Notes under the pieces: generated by a model
The model's database searches: none
What the model was told of the DNA's origin: nothing
Seen by the model: only the letters and a program-made list of their open reading frames with translations
Translations under genes and position numbers: made by a program
Source of the DNA: CAZMSD01 sp964568855
Lineage (GTDB): Bacteria > CAIWAD01
DNA length: 63,772 bases
Reading direction: 5' to 3'
NCBI GenBank assembly: GCA_964568855.1
Contig: CAZMSD010000022.1
Span: 1-63,772 of the forward strand
In this document: positions 52,472 through 62,273 of the stretch, piece after piece
Numbering within the stretch: the stretch's first letter is position 1
Layout: each line of letters starts with the position of its first letter

Positions 52472-52588
52472 ATGGGGATTTACCTGACCGCTCTCATCCC
52501 AAAGTTCGTGTCAGGAATTGCGTACCGCGACTTTGAAAGACATTACGGCCGTCATGCCCGCCGGAATCCCCACAGCGACTGGACATGA
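52472..52588 (+). CDS. Candidate 38-residue small protein
   Basis: An ATG with AGGA seven nt upstream opens MGIYLTALIPKFVSGIAYRD followed by a basic His/Arg-rich end and a TGA. The first half is hydrophobic or amphipathic, the second strongly basic. No family is recognised. The ribosome binding site and position after a hairpin are the only support; it may be chance. Confidence 0.3.
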   Translation: MGIYLTALIPKFVSGIAYRDFERHYGRHARRNPHSDWT

Positions 52589-52656
52589 CACAGCGCAGGA
52601 GGATAGTAGCAGGATTGTACCATGAATGTCGTCCGCACCCCTCGGACGCGTGTTTA

Positions 52657-52673
52657 GCATAACACAATTATGC
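52657..52673. repeat. Inverted repeat in AT-rich intergenic patch
   Basis: GCATAA and TTATGC are perfect complements around CACAA, in the most AT-rich part of the local sequence. It may be a protein binding site or short hairpin; no gene starts close to it. Confidence 0.4.
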
Positions 52674-52783
52674 GGTATAGAAAAGCTGGATTCGTCGGGG
52701 CTGCGAATTAGCGCGCGGGCACTCCTGGCATCGGGCTGTACAAACGGTGGATCACGCCGCCTGGACCGCTGTGACTGCGTCTT

Positions 52784-53638
52784 TCAGTCCGCCTCTCCCG
52801 CCCGGGTGGATTCAGCGACTCGCTGGCGGGCGATGCGCGCTTCGGCGCTTTCAGGATACTCGCGTATCACGCGCTCGAGCAGCTCCACGGATTCGGCTTC
52901 CTTGCCGGCGCCGGCCAGGATCAGAGCGCGGCGCAGCAGCGAAGCAGGCAACCGGGGGCTGTCGGGGTGGCGCTCCTCGAAGTGCGTCAGCGCGCGCCAG
53001 GCGGAATCGGGCTGCTGTTCCGAGATCCAGGTATCGGCGATCCAGTACATGCACAGGTGCGCCATGTCGCCCTCGGGATAGCGGCCGAGGTACTCGCGGA
53101 AACCCGCCCGGGCCAGTTCCGGAAAGCCGCGATAGAGGTCGAGGGTGGCCTGGTTGTAGAGCCAGGCCGGGTCCGCGGGCGCCTGGCTGTCACGGTCCTG
53201 GCGCAATCCCTGGCGGGCCAGGATCAGGTTCAACTCGTCCACTTTCTGCGCCAGGCGACGGTTGGTGCCCCCCGCGTCTTCGAACATGGCCCTCAGGGTC
53301 TGGATCAATCCCAGCAGCTCTTCCGCCGTCTGCAGCTGATCCGCCTTCATCGTGCGCAGCACCAGCTCGTTCTCCCGCAGCCGGTCCTTGAGGAATTCCA
53401 CCCGGGCCACCAGCAGGCTGTCCTGCTGCTCCTGCCTGCCTTCCACGCGGTGGAGCTGCTCGCCCAGCAGAGTCAGATCCCGCTGAAAGGCTTCGATTTC
53501 GCCGCGCGAGGCGCAACCGGCCGTCGCCAGCAGGACCGGCAGCAGCAGGTGGATCCAACAAACGCTGCGCCGGGGCAGATCCCCCGCGCGCATCCGGCCT
53601 CCCCGCCGGGGACCGCCTTTCTTAACGCAGTGCTTCAT
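52784..53638 (-). CDS. cpoB: CpoB/YbgF-like Tol-Pal coordination lipoprotein
   Basis: The 284-residue protein has a signal with lipobox-like TAGC near residue 42 (HLLLPVLLATAGCASRG). It follows with a coiled coil (EIEAFQRDLTLLGEQLHRVE to about residue 130) and C-terminal TPRs (FEERHPDSPRLPASLLRRA). This is the layout of CpoB (YbgF), which links Tol-Pal energy to peptidoglycan synthesis during constriction. Its ATG overlaps the tolB stop by 4 bp. The Met after the long basic N-region might be an alternative start (MRAGDLPRRS). Confidence 0.85.
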   Translation of the reverse strand: MKHCVKKGGPRRGGRMRAGDLPRRSVCWIHLLLPVLLATAGCASRGEIEAFQRDLTLLGEQLHRVEGRQEQQDSLLVARVEFLKDRLRENELVLRTMKADQLQTAEELLGLIQTLRAMFEDAGGTNRRLAQKVDELNLILARQGLRQDRDSQAPADPAWLYNQATLDLYRGFPELARAGFREYLGRYPEGDMAHLCMYWIADTWISEQQPDSAWRALTHFEERHPDSPRLPASLLRRALILAGAGKEAESVELLERVIREYPESAEARIARQRVAESTRAGEAD

Positions 53639-55128
53639 CGATACTCCCGCGAATCCTGGGCCGGCGATTCACCATTCGCTGTCTCAACAGTTGGCGGCAG
53701 CGGCTCCCAGGCGGCCCCGCTGCCTCCCCGGCGGCTCAAGCGCCGCCGTCCCGTTCCGTCGGCCAGCATGATCCAGACCTCTCCGCGCCAGGTGTAGGCG
53801 AGCTGCTGCCCGTCGGGGGACCAGGCGGGATCGAAGTGGTTCCCGGGCTCGGAGGTCAGCCGGACCAGGTCGCTGCCGTCCGGCCGCACCTGGAAGACCT
53901 GGTAGCCCAGGCGCTCCCGTGACACGAAGGCGATCCACTCGCCGTCCGGGGACCAGGCCGGGCAGTCGTTCGAGGTCCCCTGGAAACTCAGCCGCTCGGT
54001 CTCCAGTCCGTCCGCATCGCAGCGATAGATCTGCAGCGTTCCCGAGCGATCGCTGCAGAAGGCCAGGTGCCGGCCGTCGGGCGACCAGGCGGGACTGGTG
54101 TCGATCCCGGGACTGAAGGTCAGACGACGGCTGCTCCCCCTGGCCGGCTCGGCGGCGGATCCCCCCGCGCCCCGGGGAGCTGGCAGCAGGTAGATGTCCG
54201 TGTTGCCCACGGGCGCGGCGGCGCAGGCGATCCAGGCCCCGTCCGGCGACCAGGCCGGGGCCGCCGCGGGTCCGGACCCGCCCAGCAGCAGCTGCGCCTT
54301 TCCGCCCTTCAGGGACGCCGTGAAGAGGTCGGCTCCGCTGCCCTCGCGCAGCACCACGTAGCAGATCCAGCCGCCGTCGGGCGACCAGCAGGGCGAATAC
54401 TTGGAGGATCCCGAACGGCTAAGGGGGCGGAATTCATCCCCGAAGAAATCGGCCAGCAGCAGTTCCCCGCCGGATCCCTCCGGTTCAACGTAGAGCAGCC
54501 GGGAACGGAAGGGCGGGCGATAGCCCGTCAGCAGCAGGAGCAGTTCCTCGGCCAGGCGATCCGCTTCTTCCAGGGCATTCCGGCTGTTCAGGCTCAGCTC
54601 CCATTCGGCGAAGGCCAGGCTGTCGCCCAGCTGGCGCAGGCCCAGTCGTAGAATCCCTTCCCCTGTTTCACCAGGCGGGTGGAATCCCGGGAGTTCCGGC
54701 GGCGAACGGTCCTCGAGCACGGTTGTCGGCGGTTCTTCGAGCGCCGGCGCCGCGGCCCTGTCGCTCGAATCGGCATCCGTGGCCGAACCTGCAGGGCCCG
54801 CCGGATTCTCCAGTCCGTCGGCGTCTCCCTCCACCAGGCGCAGGGTGCCGGCCAGCTCCAGGTCCATGCGCAGCCGGCGGCGGAAGAGCTCCCGCGGGAA
54901 GCGGTCCTGTTCATCCAGCGCGAAGAGCAGGGACGGCCGGTAGTATTCCAGGGTGCGGGCTTCCAGCTCGACTTCCGGGTAGGGGCCCGCGGCCTGAGCC
55001 CCCGCGTCCGGCGCGCGGAAGAGGACCAGCAGCAGGACGGGCCACCGGCGCAGCGCGCCGACCGGGAAGCCGCGCAGGCGGGCTCGAAGACCATGTGGTC
55101 CTGGGCTGGGATGCGCGATGCCGGCCAT
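53635..55128 (-). CDS. tolB: TolB-like periplasmic beta-propeller protein
   Basis: The 497-residue protein has a hydrophobic export segment (WPVLLLVLFRAPDAGAQA), an N-terminal alpha-beta domain, and a C-terminal propeller of PD40 repeats with recurrent WSPDG (YSPCWSPDGGWICYV, SPAWSPDGRHLAFCSDRSG, DPAWSPDGQQLAYTW). TolB bridges Pal and TolA in the periplasm. The N-terminal domain carries a Pro/Ala/Ser-rich insert (about residues 100-150), longer than usual. It lies between tolA and cpoB. Confidence 0.9.
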   Translation of the reverse strand: MAGIAHPSPGPHGLRARLRGFPVGALRRWPVLLLVLFRAPDAGAQAAGPYPEVELEARTLEYYRPSLLFALDEQDRFPRELFRRRLRMDLELAGTLRLVEGDADGLENPAGPAGSATDADSSDRAAAPALEEPPTTVLEDRSPPELPGFHPPGETGEGILRLGLRQLGDSLAFAEWELSLNSRNALEEADRLAEELLLLLTGYRPPFRSRLLYVEPEGSGGELLLADFFGDEFRPLSRSGSSKYSPCWSPDGGWICYVVLREGSGADLFTASLKGGKAQLLLGGSGPAAAPAWSPDGAWIACAAAPVGNTDIYLLPAPRGAGGSAAEPARGSSRRLTFSPGIDTSPAWSPDGRHLAFCSDRSGTLQIYRCDADGLETERLSFQGTSNDCPAWSPDGEWIAFVSRERLGYQVFQVRPDGSDLVRLTSEPGNHFDPAWSPDGQQLAYTWRGEVWIMLADGTGRRRLSRRGGSGAAWEPLPPTVETANGESPAQDSREYR

Positions 55129-55139
55129 GGTGTTCCTTC

Positions 55140-55940
55140 CTATTCGTCCACGAAGGTAAAGGTGACGCCCAGTCGCTCGTATGGAAACGCGGGAGGCAGG
55201 GGAGGCAGCCTGCTGCGCTCGATGGCGCCCCTGCCGGCCAGGTCCAGGCCCGGCAGGCCCGAACTCTCCCTCTGTACCAGCTCCGCGACGGCGCCCCCCG
55301 CTTCCACGTAGAAATGGAAGACCGCCGCGCGACCGCTGTGGCGCGCCGGATAGCGAAAGGCGCGCTGAACGGCCCCTTCGATCCTCAACAGGTAAGCTTC
55401 CAGCCCCGGGCTTCCCTCCCGGTCGGCCACCGCTCCCCGGCCGCTTCCGCGAGGACCGGCCTCGCCGGCGGCCGCGCCCGCGGACTCTGCACCAGGACTC
55501 TCCCCCCGTCGGTCGGGGACGGTCTTCTCTTCAGCGATCCCGCCGGTGGAGGATTCCTCGTGCCGGTCCCCTGGCCGCTCGCGCTGCCTGGCGGGCGAGA
55601 CGGGGACAGGATCGCTTTTACGTTCAACCGCTGGCCGTTCCCTTGCCGGCGCAGGAGCTGGAGGCACCGTTTCGCGCTCGCTCGGCGGCTCGGAACGAGG
55701 CGGCTGGACTTTCCGCGCAATTTCCCGGGACGCCGCCGGATCGACCCAGCCGGGACGCCCCTCGCCGCCGCCGACCAGCCGCACCATGCGCAGCCTCAGT
55801 TCGGGCGCGGACTCCGCCTGGGGCCGGCCGCCCGTCAGCAGCAGGCCCGCCAGCAGGTGCAGCAGCAGCGAGAACAGCAGCGGAAGTCGCAGGTTGCGGG
55901 TGGGAACCGGAGAGCCGATGCTGTCCAAGGGCAGACTCAT
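55140..55940 (-). CDS. tolA: TolA/TonB-like energy transducer
   Basis: The 266-residue protein has one N-terminal membrane helix (LPLLFSLLLHLLAGLLLTGG), a long Pro/Arg/Glu-rich periplasmic spacer (about 60-175) and a C-terminal TonB-like fold (AYLLRIEGAVQRAFRYPARH, AVFHFYVEAGG, YERLGVTFTFVDE). The position between tolR and tolB makes it the TolA equivalent, although the C-domain is of TonB type and the spacer is not the helical kind of E. coli TolA. Confidence 0.88.
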   Translation of the reverse strand: MSLPLDSIGSPVPTRNLRLPLLFSLLLHLLAGLLLTGGRPQAESAPELRLRMVRLVGGGEGRPGWVDPAASREIARKVQPPRSEPPSERETVPPAPAPARERPAVERKSDPVPVSPARQRERPGDRHEESSTGGIAEEKTVPDRRGESPGAESAGAAAGEAGPRGSGRGAVADREGSPGLEAYLLRIEGAVQRAFRYPARHSGRAAVFHFYVEAGGAVAELVQRESSGLPGLDLAGRGAIERSRLPPLPPAFPYERLGVTFTFVDE

Positions 55941-55943
55941 GGA

Positions 55944-56444
55944 TCAAGGCCGCGACCGCGGTCGCTCTCGCGGCTGCGCCCGCGGCTGCACCCGCGGTGG
56001 TTCCGTCAGCAGGGCCACGTCCGACACCCCTTCACCACGCAGTCGATCCAGCAGCAGCACTACCTCCCCGTAGGGCACTCCCTCGTCCGCCGCCAGGAAG
56101 ACCGGCGGGCCGTGAGCATCGGGCTTTCCTGTATCACCCGATGCCTCGCCCGGGGCGGAGTGCTCCGCGGACTCGCCTCCCAGCAGGGCCCTGACCGCGG
56201 AACCGAGTTCCGCCGCCGCCACCGCGCGGCCTTCCACGAAGATGCCCCCGTCCCGGCGCAGTTCCACCGTGATTCCGGCGGCAACGGTCCGCAGGCCGCT
56301 TACCGACCGGGGCAGGCCCACTTCCAGGGCGCTTTTCAGCACTGGCGCGGTGATCATGAAGATCACCAGCAGGACGAGAAAGACGTCCACCAACGGCGTG
56401 ACGTTGATCTCGGAGAGCGGACGACTTCCCCTGGCCAGTTTCAT
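55944..56444 (-). CDS. tolR: TolR/ExbD-like biopolymer transport protein
   Basis: The 166-residue protein has the single membrane helix with the proton-relay Asp20 (EINVTPLVDVFLVLLVIFMI) and the periplasmic ExbD fold (VFLAADEGVPYGEVVLLLDR). Odd points are an insert rich in Gly/Ser/Ala around residues 90-110 and a C-terminal Pro/Arg/Gln tail (PPRVQPRAQPRERPRSRP) from a short sequence repeat. It overlaps tolQ by 4 bp. Confidence 0.92.
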   Translation of the reverse strand: MKLARGSRPLSEINVTPLVDVFLVLLVIFMITAPVLKSALEVGLPRSVSGLRTVAAGITVELRRDGGIFVEGRAVAAAELGSAVRALLGGESAEHSAPGEASGDTGKPDAHGPPVFLAADEGVPYGEVVLLLDRLRGEGVSDVALLTEPPRVQPRAQPRERPRSRP

Positions 56445-57181
56445 TCGCCCGTCCCGAAGCGTGGATCGCGGTCCCGGCGGTCCTCCGCGCCGCGGCCGCC
56501 GGCCAGCAGGACCACCTGGGTGCCCAGGCTTTCGATGTTCAGGCGCTGCCTCCTGGCCGCCGCGTTGAAGAGGTTGAAGGCAACCGTGGCAGGAATGGCC
56601 GTGGCCAGGCCCGCCACCGTGGCGATCAGGGCTTCGGCGATGCCCGGGCCCACCACTTCGAGCATGGCCTGGCCCGTGGCTTCTCCGATGCGCAGGAAGG
56701 CCACCATCACGCCCCAGACCGTGCCCAGCAGCCCGATGAAGGGGCTGGCTGAACTGACGGTCGCCAGGAAACTCAGGTAGCGCTCGATGCCCTGCATCTC
56801 CAGGCTTCCCTCGGCGCCCAGGTGGCGTTCCCAGGTCTGCGGATCACCTGGTTCAGCGGCGGGGATTCCGGGCGCCGGCGCGGGGGGTCGGTCTTCGCAT
56901 CGCGGAGTGCGTTCGGCCGTCGTCCCGACCCGCTGCGCCGCCCTGGCCAGCACAGCGGCCGGTGGCGCGTCCGGGTGACGCTGGGCCAGCCGGCAGAGCG
57001 CACCCAGGTCGCCGCAGCGGCCGGTTGCGGCCAGGAACGCCGCCGCGGCCCGGGACCGGCAACGGAAAAACAGCAGGCGCTCGAGAATCACGGCCCAGCT
57101 GAAGAGCGAGATGGCGAGCAGCAGCAACAGGATCAGCTTGGAAAACAGGGTAGCGCCGGCGACGAAGCTCCAGAGGCTCAT
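56441..57181 (-). CDS. tolQ: TolQ/ExbB-like proton channel protein
   Basis: The 246-residue protein has three membrane segments. Segments 2 and 3 contain the conserved FLATVSSASPFIGLLGTVWG and GPGIAEALIATVAGLATAIP. With TolR it forms the motor energised by proton flow. A Pro/Arg/Ala-rich insert (about residues 75-120, GTTAERTPRCEDRPPAPAP) lies in the first cytoplasmic loop and is not typical of the family. Confidence 0.92.
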   Translation of the reverse strand: MSLWSFVAGATLFSKLILLLLLAISLFSWAVILERLLFFRCRSRAAAAFLAATGRCGDLGALCRLAQRHPDAPPAAVLARAAQRVGTTAERTPRCEDRPPAPAPGIPAAEPGDPQTWERHLGAEGSLEMQGIERYLSFLATVSSASPFIGLLGTVWGVMVAFLRIGEATGQAMLEVVGPGIAEALIATVAGLATAIPATVAFNLFNAAARRQRLNIESLGTQVVLLAGGRGAEDRRDRDPRFGTGE

Positions 57182-57187
57182 GGTCAG

Positions 57188-57787
57188 CTACTCTCCCAGC
57201 GGGCGAAACTCGCAGCGGCGGTTCTTCGACCAGGCGGCCTCGTTCGAGCCCTGGACTGCAGGACGCGCCTTCCCGTAGGAGACCGTCTCCAGGCGCTCCT
57301 GGGCGATGCCCAGGTTGACCAGGTAATCGCGGGCGGCCAGGGCCCGCCGGTCTCCCAGGGCCAGGTTGTAGGCCACCGATCCGTTCTCGTCGCAGTGGCC
57401 CTCGATGCGCAGTTTCAGGTCCGGCACTTCCCCGAGCAGGTCCGCGTTGCGGTTCAGCCCCAGGCGGGCGTCCTCGCGCAGGTTGTACCTGTCGAAATCG
57501 AAGTACACCGGCCGCAGGGCGTCGATGCTCTCCCTGCGCCGCTCGGCGAGCCGGGTTTCCTCTTCCAGCCGCCGCTGCTCCTCCGCCGCCAGCAGCTCCT
57601 CCTCGCTGACCAGCGCCTGGGTCGTATCCGTGACGCTTTCCTCCAGGATCTCCACCACTGGCTCCGCCTGCGGCGCCTGCGGCTCCAGGGCGTCCACGCG
57701 GGCGGCTTTTTTCGTGCAGGACATCAGGGTGAGACTCAGCGCCGTCAGGAGGACGGGCAGCAGGATCCGCGGACAGGCTCGATTCAT
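57188..57787 (-). CDS. pal: Pal peptidoglycan-associated lipoprotein
   Basis: The 199-residue protein has a lipoprotein signal with Cys24 (LTALSLTLMSC) and an OmpA-type peptidoglycan-binding domain at the C-terminus. The domain carries the signature PVYFDFDRYNLREDA, IEGHCDENGSVAYNLALGDR and RALAARDYLVNLGI. A charged coiled segment (EELLAAEEQRRLEEETRLAE) links the two. It leads the Tol cluster here, whereas in E. coli pal follows tolB. Confidence 0.95.
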   Translation of the reverse strand: MNRACPRILLPVLLTALSLTLMSCTKKAARVDALEPQAPQAEPVVEILEESVTDTTQALVSEEELLAAEEQRRLEEETRLAERRRESIDALRPVYFDFDRYNLREDARLGLNRNADLLGEVPDLKLRIEGHCDENGSVAYNLALGDRRALAARDYLVNLGIAQERLETVSYGKARPAVQGSNEAAWSKNRRCEFRPLGE

Positions 57788-57869
57788 CGTTTCCTCGCTT
57801 GGGTGAACAGTCGACAGATTTGATTTCGTTCGCTTGGACCGCCACGCGCGCCGGGGTTTCGCCGGTCTC

Positions 57870-59279
57870 CTAGGGCATGTGTGGGGGCGGTTTGGAATCC
57901 CAGTGAAAGATCTTCCCGGGGTTGAGAATGTCCAGGGGATCGAAGAGCCGCTTGAGCTTCTTTTGCAGCTCCATGCTGTGCGGCGGCAGCTCGAGGTGCA
58001 CCCAGGGCTGCTTCCAGCAGCCCACGCCGTGCTCCGCGCTCAGGGTGCCGCCCAGCTCCATGGTCAGCTCGAAGATGTGTCCCACGCAGTCCCACATCCG
58101 CTCCCGCACTGCGGGGCCGGCCTCCCGGCTGAGGATGTTGGTGTGCACGTTGCCGTCCCCCAGGTGCCCGTAACCCAGCACCGTCAGTCCGGCTTCGGCT
58201 CCGATTCGCCGCGCCCGCTCGAGGTATTCGCTCAGGCGGTCCAGGGGCAGGGCCACGTCCTCGGAGATTTTCTGGGCGAAAAGCTCGCGCGTGGTGGGCG
58301 AGAGTTTGCGCCGGATATCCCAGAGCCGTTCCCGCTTCTCCCCGCCTTCGGCCGCCAGCACGTCCAGGGCGCCTCCCTTAAGGCAGAGCTCTCCCAGTTC
58401 GAGCGACACGCGTTCCACGCTCTCCCGGTCCCCGTCAACCTCCAGCAGCAGCAGGGCGCCGCACTCGTGCGGCAGAGCAATGGGAATCCGGTCCCGCACC
58501 AGCGCCAGGGCCTCGTCGTCCATGAACTCCATGGCGCAGGGCATGATTCCCGCCCGGGCCACCGCTGCGGCCAGGTCTCCGGCCGCGGCGAGTCCCGGCA
58601 GCAGGGCCAGCAGGGTACTGTGCGCCAGCGGACGGGGCAGCAGACGCAGCACCGCGCGGGTGATCACCGCCAGGGTACCCTCGCTGCCGATCAGCAGGTC
58701 GCGCAGGCTGTAACCCACGACTCCCTTGCGGGTCCGGGCGCCGCAGGTGATGGTCTCGCCGTCGGGTAAAACGGCCTCAAGCTGCATCACGTAATTGCGC
58801 GTGGTGCCGTACTTGTAACACCGCGGACCGCCCGAATCCTCGGCGATGTTCCCGCCGATGCAGCTGCTGTCCCAGCTCGCCGGGTCCGGAGGATAGAACA
58901 GGCCCCGTGCTTCAACGGCGCGCTGCAAATCGAGGTTGACCACTCCGGGTTCCACCACGGCGCACTGGTTGACCTGATCGATGTCCAGGATCCGATTGAG
59001 CTTCTTGAGGCTCAGGATCACGCCCCCGCGCGTAGCCAGGGCTCCGCCAGAAAGTCCCGTGCCCCCGCCGCGCGGAACCACGGGCACGCGGTGCCGGCCG
59101 GCCCAGCGCAGCAGCTCCTGGATCTGGCGCGGTTCCTCTGGTTCCACAACCAGGTCGGGCGGATAGGGACAGAGCAGCTCGTCCGCCGCGTAGGCCTCCA
59201 TCCGGAAGTCCTCGCGGATCAGGACCCGCGAGCCCAGCCGGCCTTCCAGCTCCTCGAGTTGCCGCGTCGAAATGGTCAT
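57870..59279 (-). CDS. GlcD-type FAD-linked oxidase
   Basis: The 469-residue flavoenzyme has the FAD-binding domain (VVPRGGGTGLSGGAL, DSSCIGGNIAEDSGGP) and the C-terminal FAD-oxidase domain with GYGHLGDGNVHTNI and SAEHGVGCWKQ. The VAO/PCMH family includes glycolate oxidase subunit GlcD and D-lactate or D-2-hydroxyglutarate dehydrogenases; the exact 2-hydroxyacid cannot be told. It ends 82 bp upstream of pal and starts 10 bp after the nucleotidyltransferase gene. Confidence 0.92.
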   Translation of the reverse strand: MTISTRQLEELEGRLGSRVLIREDFRMEAYAADELLCPYPPDLVVEPEEPRQIQELLRWAGRHRVPVVPRGGGTGLSGGALATRGGVILSLKKLNRILDIDQVNQCAVVEPGVVNLDLQRAVEARGLFYPPDPASWDSSCIGGNIAEDSGGPRCYKYGTTRNYVMQLEAVLPDGETITCGARTRKGVVGYSLRDLLIGSEGTLAVITRAVLRLLPRPLAHSTLLALLPGLAAAGDLAAAVARAGIMPCAMEFMDDEALALVRDRIPIALPHECGALLLLEVDGDRESVERVSLELGELCLKGGALDVLAAEGGEKRERLWDIRRKLSPTTRELFAQKISEDVALPLDRLSEYLERARRIGAEAGLTVLGYGHLGDGNVHTNILSREAGPAVRERMWDCVGHIFELTMELGGTLSAEHGVGCWKQPWVHLELPPHSMELQKKLKRLFDPLDILNPGKIFHWDSKPPPHMP

Positions 59280-59289
59280 TCCGGGAACG

Positions 59290-60537
59290 TCACTCCCCGC
59301 CCTTCCAGAACTCCTCCCGGTACCTACCGTAGAGCAGGCGGATGAGTTCCTCCTCGCAGCGTCCCAGCTGCCTGTTCCTCCGGGCTTTCACCGTCCGGGC
59401 GGTCTTCAGGGCCCGCTCGAGCTCGTAGAGTTCAAGGCCGTCCTGCGGGCCGCCCCAGCAGAACGGCGGCAGTTCCTTGGGCGGGAATCCGCCCCCCCAG
59501 ACGTTGGCGAAGATCCCCGTCACGCTGCCCGTGTTGAACATGGTGTTGATGCCCGTCTTGGAGTGATCGCCCATCATCAGGCCCACGAAGCGCAGTTCCG
59601 TCTGAACGCGCCGGCCGCGCTGGATCACGGCGACCGGCGAATAGTTGTTCTTCAGGTCGCTGTTGTTGGTGTCCGCGCCCAGGTTGCACCATTCCCCCAG
59701 GTAGGAATGTCCCAGGAAACCCTCGTGCTGCTTGTTGACGAAACCCTGCAGGATGGATTCCGCCAGCTCGCCGGCAACCCGGCATTCGGGACCGAGGTGG
59801 CAGCCCCCGTAAATCCGGGCCTGGGCCTTGACCCTGCAGTTCGCGCCGAGATACAAGGGCCCCTGGAGATAGGCGAAAGGCATCACGCTGACCCCGTCCT
59901 CGATGACCACCGGCCCCGGGCGGGCGTCGATCAGCACCTGCGGCGCGATTTCCGCGCCGGGAGCGATGCGGATGTCGTCCTCGTTCAACTGTATCACGGT
60001 GGAATCGAGTGAGGTCCGGCGCCGGTCCTCCCGGTATTCGTCGAAACAGGGCAGGTCCGCGCTCAGCGCCCCGGGCATCTCGTGCACCAGCTCCCAGGGC
60101 CGGGAAACCAGGACAGTGTCCGCGCTCGCCGCGGCCGCTTCCAGCTCGCAGCTCTCGAAGTTGAATCCGGCGGGCTCCGGCTTCCGTTCCCCGGCGAGTG
60201 CTTCCGCGCTCAACCGGGCGGCCACCAGCTCCTCGTCCAGCAGCAGGCCCTGTCCAGGTTCCAGTCCCAGGACCTCCCCGGGATCGAAGCGCAACAGCCG
60301 CCCGTTCACCAGCAGCAGCTCGTCCGCGGCGGAGAACTCCGGCGCCGCCAGGCCCAGGCGGGCCGCCTGCTTCCGCAGTTCGTCGCGGCAGAAAGCTCCG
60401 GACGCTTCCAGGCCCAGGCGCCGCTCGATGCGCTCTCGCAGCGTGCCCAGCCCGCAGCGCAGCTCCCATACGGGCCGCAGCTCGGTCAACGGGTAGAGGC
60501 CCGCCCAGGCTTCGTCCTCGAATAGAATCAGTCTCAT
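59290..60537 (-). CDS. GlmU-like sugar nucleotidyltransferase family protein
   Basis: The 415-residue protein begins MRLILFEDEAWAGLYPLTEL, the start of the NTP_transf_4 type (GlmU-like family of FCB bacteria). The N-domain has ADELLLVNGRLL. A left-handed beta-helix of hexapeptide repeats follows in the second half (YLGANCRVKAQARIYGGCHL, GTGSVTGIFANVWGGGF-type turns). It may make or bind a nucleotide sugar for wall or surface glycans, but the classical GlmU pyrophosphorylase motif is not visible. Neighbours are glcD-like and parB. Confidence 0.8.
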   Translation of the reverse strand: MRLILFEDEAWAGLYPLTELRPVWELRCGLGTLRERIERRLGLEASGAFCRDELRKQAARLGLAAPEFSAADELLLVNGRLLRFDPGEVLGLEPGQGLLLDEELVAARLSAEALAGERKPEPAGFNFESCELEAAAASADTVLVSRPWELVHEMPGALSADLPCFDEYREDRRRTSLDSTVIQLNEDDIRIAPGAEIAPQVLIDARPGPVVIEDGVSVMPFAYLQGPLYLGANCRVKAQARIYGGCHLGPECRVAGELAESILQGFVNKQHEGFLGHSYLGEWCNLGADTNNSDLKNNYSPVAVIQRGRRVQTELRFVGLMMGDHSKTGINTMFNTGSVTGIFANVWGGGFPPKELPPFCWGGPQDGLELYELERALKTARTVKARRNRQLGRCEEELIRLLYGRYREEFWKGGE

Positions 60538-60579
60538 CGTTGCTGCTTCATTTGAAAAAAGGGGCCTCCGCCCCCTAGG

Positions 60580-61435
60580 TCATTCACCCAGACCGCTCAG
60601 TAATTCCAGCAGGCGGTCCAGCTCTTCCTTGCTGGTGTAGGCGATGCTGATGCTGCCTTTCTCCCGGCGCGGGGAAATCTGCACCTGTGCGCCCAGGGCC
60701 TGGCGGATGCGGTCCTCGGCGTCCAGGATGTCGAAGGGCTTGATGATCTGCTGCCGGCGGCCTGGGGGCGGTCCTTCCTTGTGCCGCTGGACCAGGTCCT
60801 CGAGCTGCCGCACCGAGAGGTTCCGTTTCAGGCAGCGGTGCCACAGGGTCACCTTGTCGTCGTCGGCTGCCAGTCCCAGCAGGGCCTTGGCGTGCCCCAC
60901 CGTGATACGTCCTTCCTTGAGGCTGACCTTGATCACCGCGGGCAGCTTGATCAGCCGCAGGGTGTTGGCCACCGAGGCACGGCTCTTGCCCAGGGCGCGG
61001 GCCAGCTCCTCCTGGGTCAGGTGGTGGTCTTCCACCAGGGTGCGGTAACCCGAAGCCAGGTCCAGGGGATTCAGATCCTCGCGCTGGATGTTCTCGATCA
61101 GCGCCATCTGCAGCAGTTCGCGTTCGCCGGGTCGTTCCCGCAGCAGGGCCGGGACGGTCTTCAGCCCTGCCTTGAGGCAGGCGCGGAAACGGCGCTCGCC
61201 GGCGATGATGGTGTAGGCGCCTTCCTCCTGGTAGACCAGGATCGGCTGCAGCACGCCGTTTTCGCGGATGGACTCCGCCAGCTCCGCCAGCTCGGCGGGA
61301 TCGATCTCGCGGCGAGGCTGGCCGCGGTTGGGCCGAAGCTCATCCAGGGGCAGTTCGTAGATCCGCTCCCCCGGCGCCGTCGCGGCCTCCGTTCCGGGAG
61401 AGGCCGGTTTCTGCTGGATCAGGGCGGAGAGTCCC

Positions 61436-61461
<26 letters not shown>
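60580..61461 (-). CDS. parB: Chromosome partitioning protein ParB
   Basis: The 293-residue protein starts with the typical KPKPLGRGLSALIQQ. The CTP-binding N-domain has ELRPNRGQPRR, QPILVYQEEGAYTIIAGERR and the GERRFRA box. The HTH is LTQEELARALGKSRASVANT. The C-terminus is the usual dimerisation region. It binds parS sites near the origin and acts with ParA. It overlaps parA by 26 bp. No full parS is seen in the window. Confidence 0.96.
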
Positions 61462-62212
<751 letters not shown>

Positions 62213-62273
62213 TCGATAAATATAGGATGATGCGGCCTGAATCGCCGGTGTGATACGCGGGCGAAAGGGCGCT

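Larger units (their letters stand above)
52371..52783. other. 413-bp intergenic stretch
   Basis: Between the DUF2007-like gene and the end of cpoB I see a GC hairpin (52422-52447), one short candidate ORF (52472-52588), an AT-rich patch with an inverted repeat (52657-52673), and no tRNA or other RNA I can identify. Confidence 0.6.

Noticed and set aside
52600..52780. tRNA or small RNA gene in the 52.6 kb intergenic region
   Set aside because: No TPsiC-like arm or cloverleaf could be folded on either strand by eye.
1936..58816. GTGTTAC as a second enriched word
   Set aside because: I count about seven copies, close to expectation, although three lie upstream of surface-gene starts.
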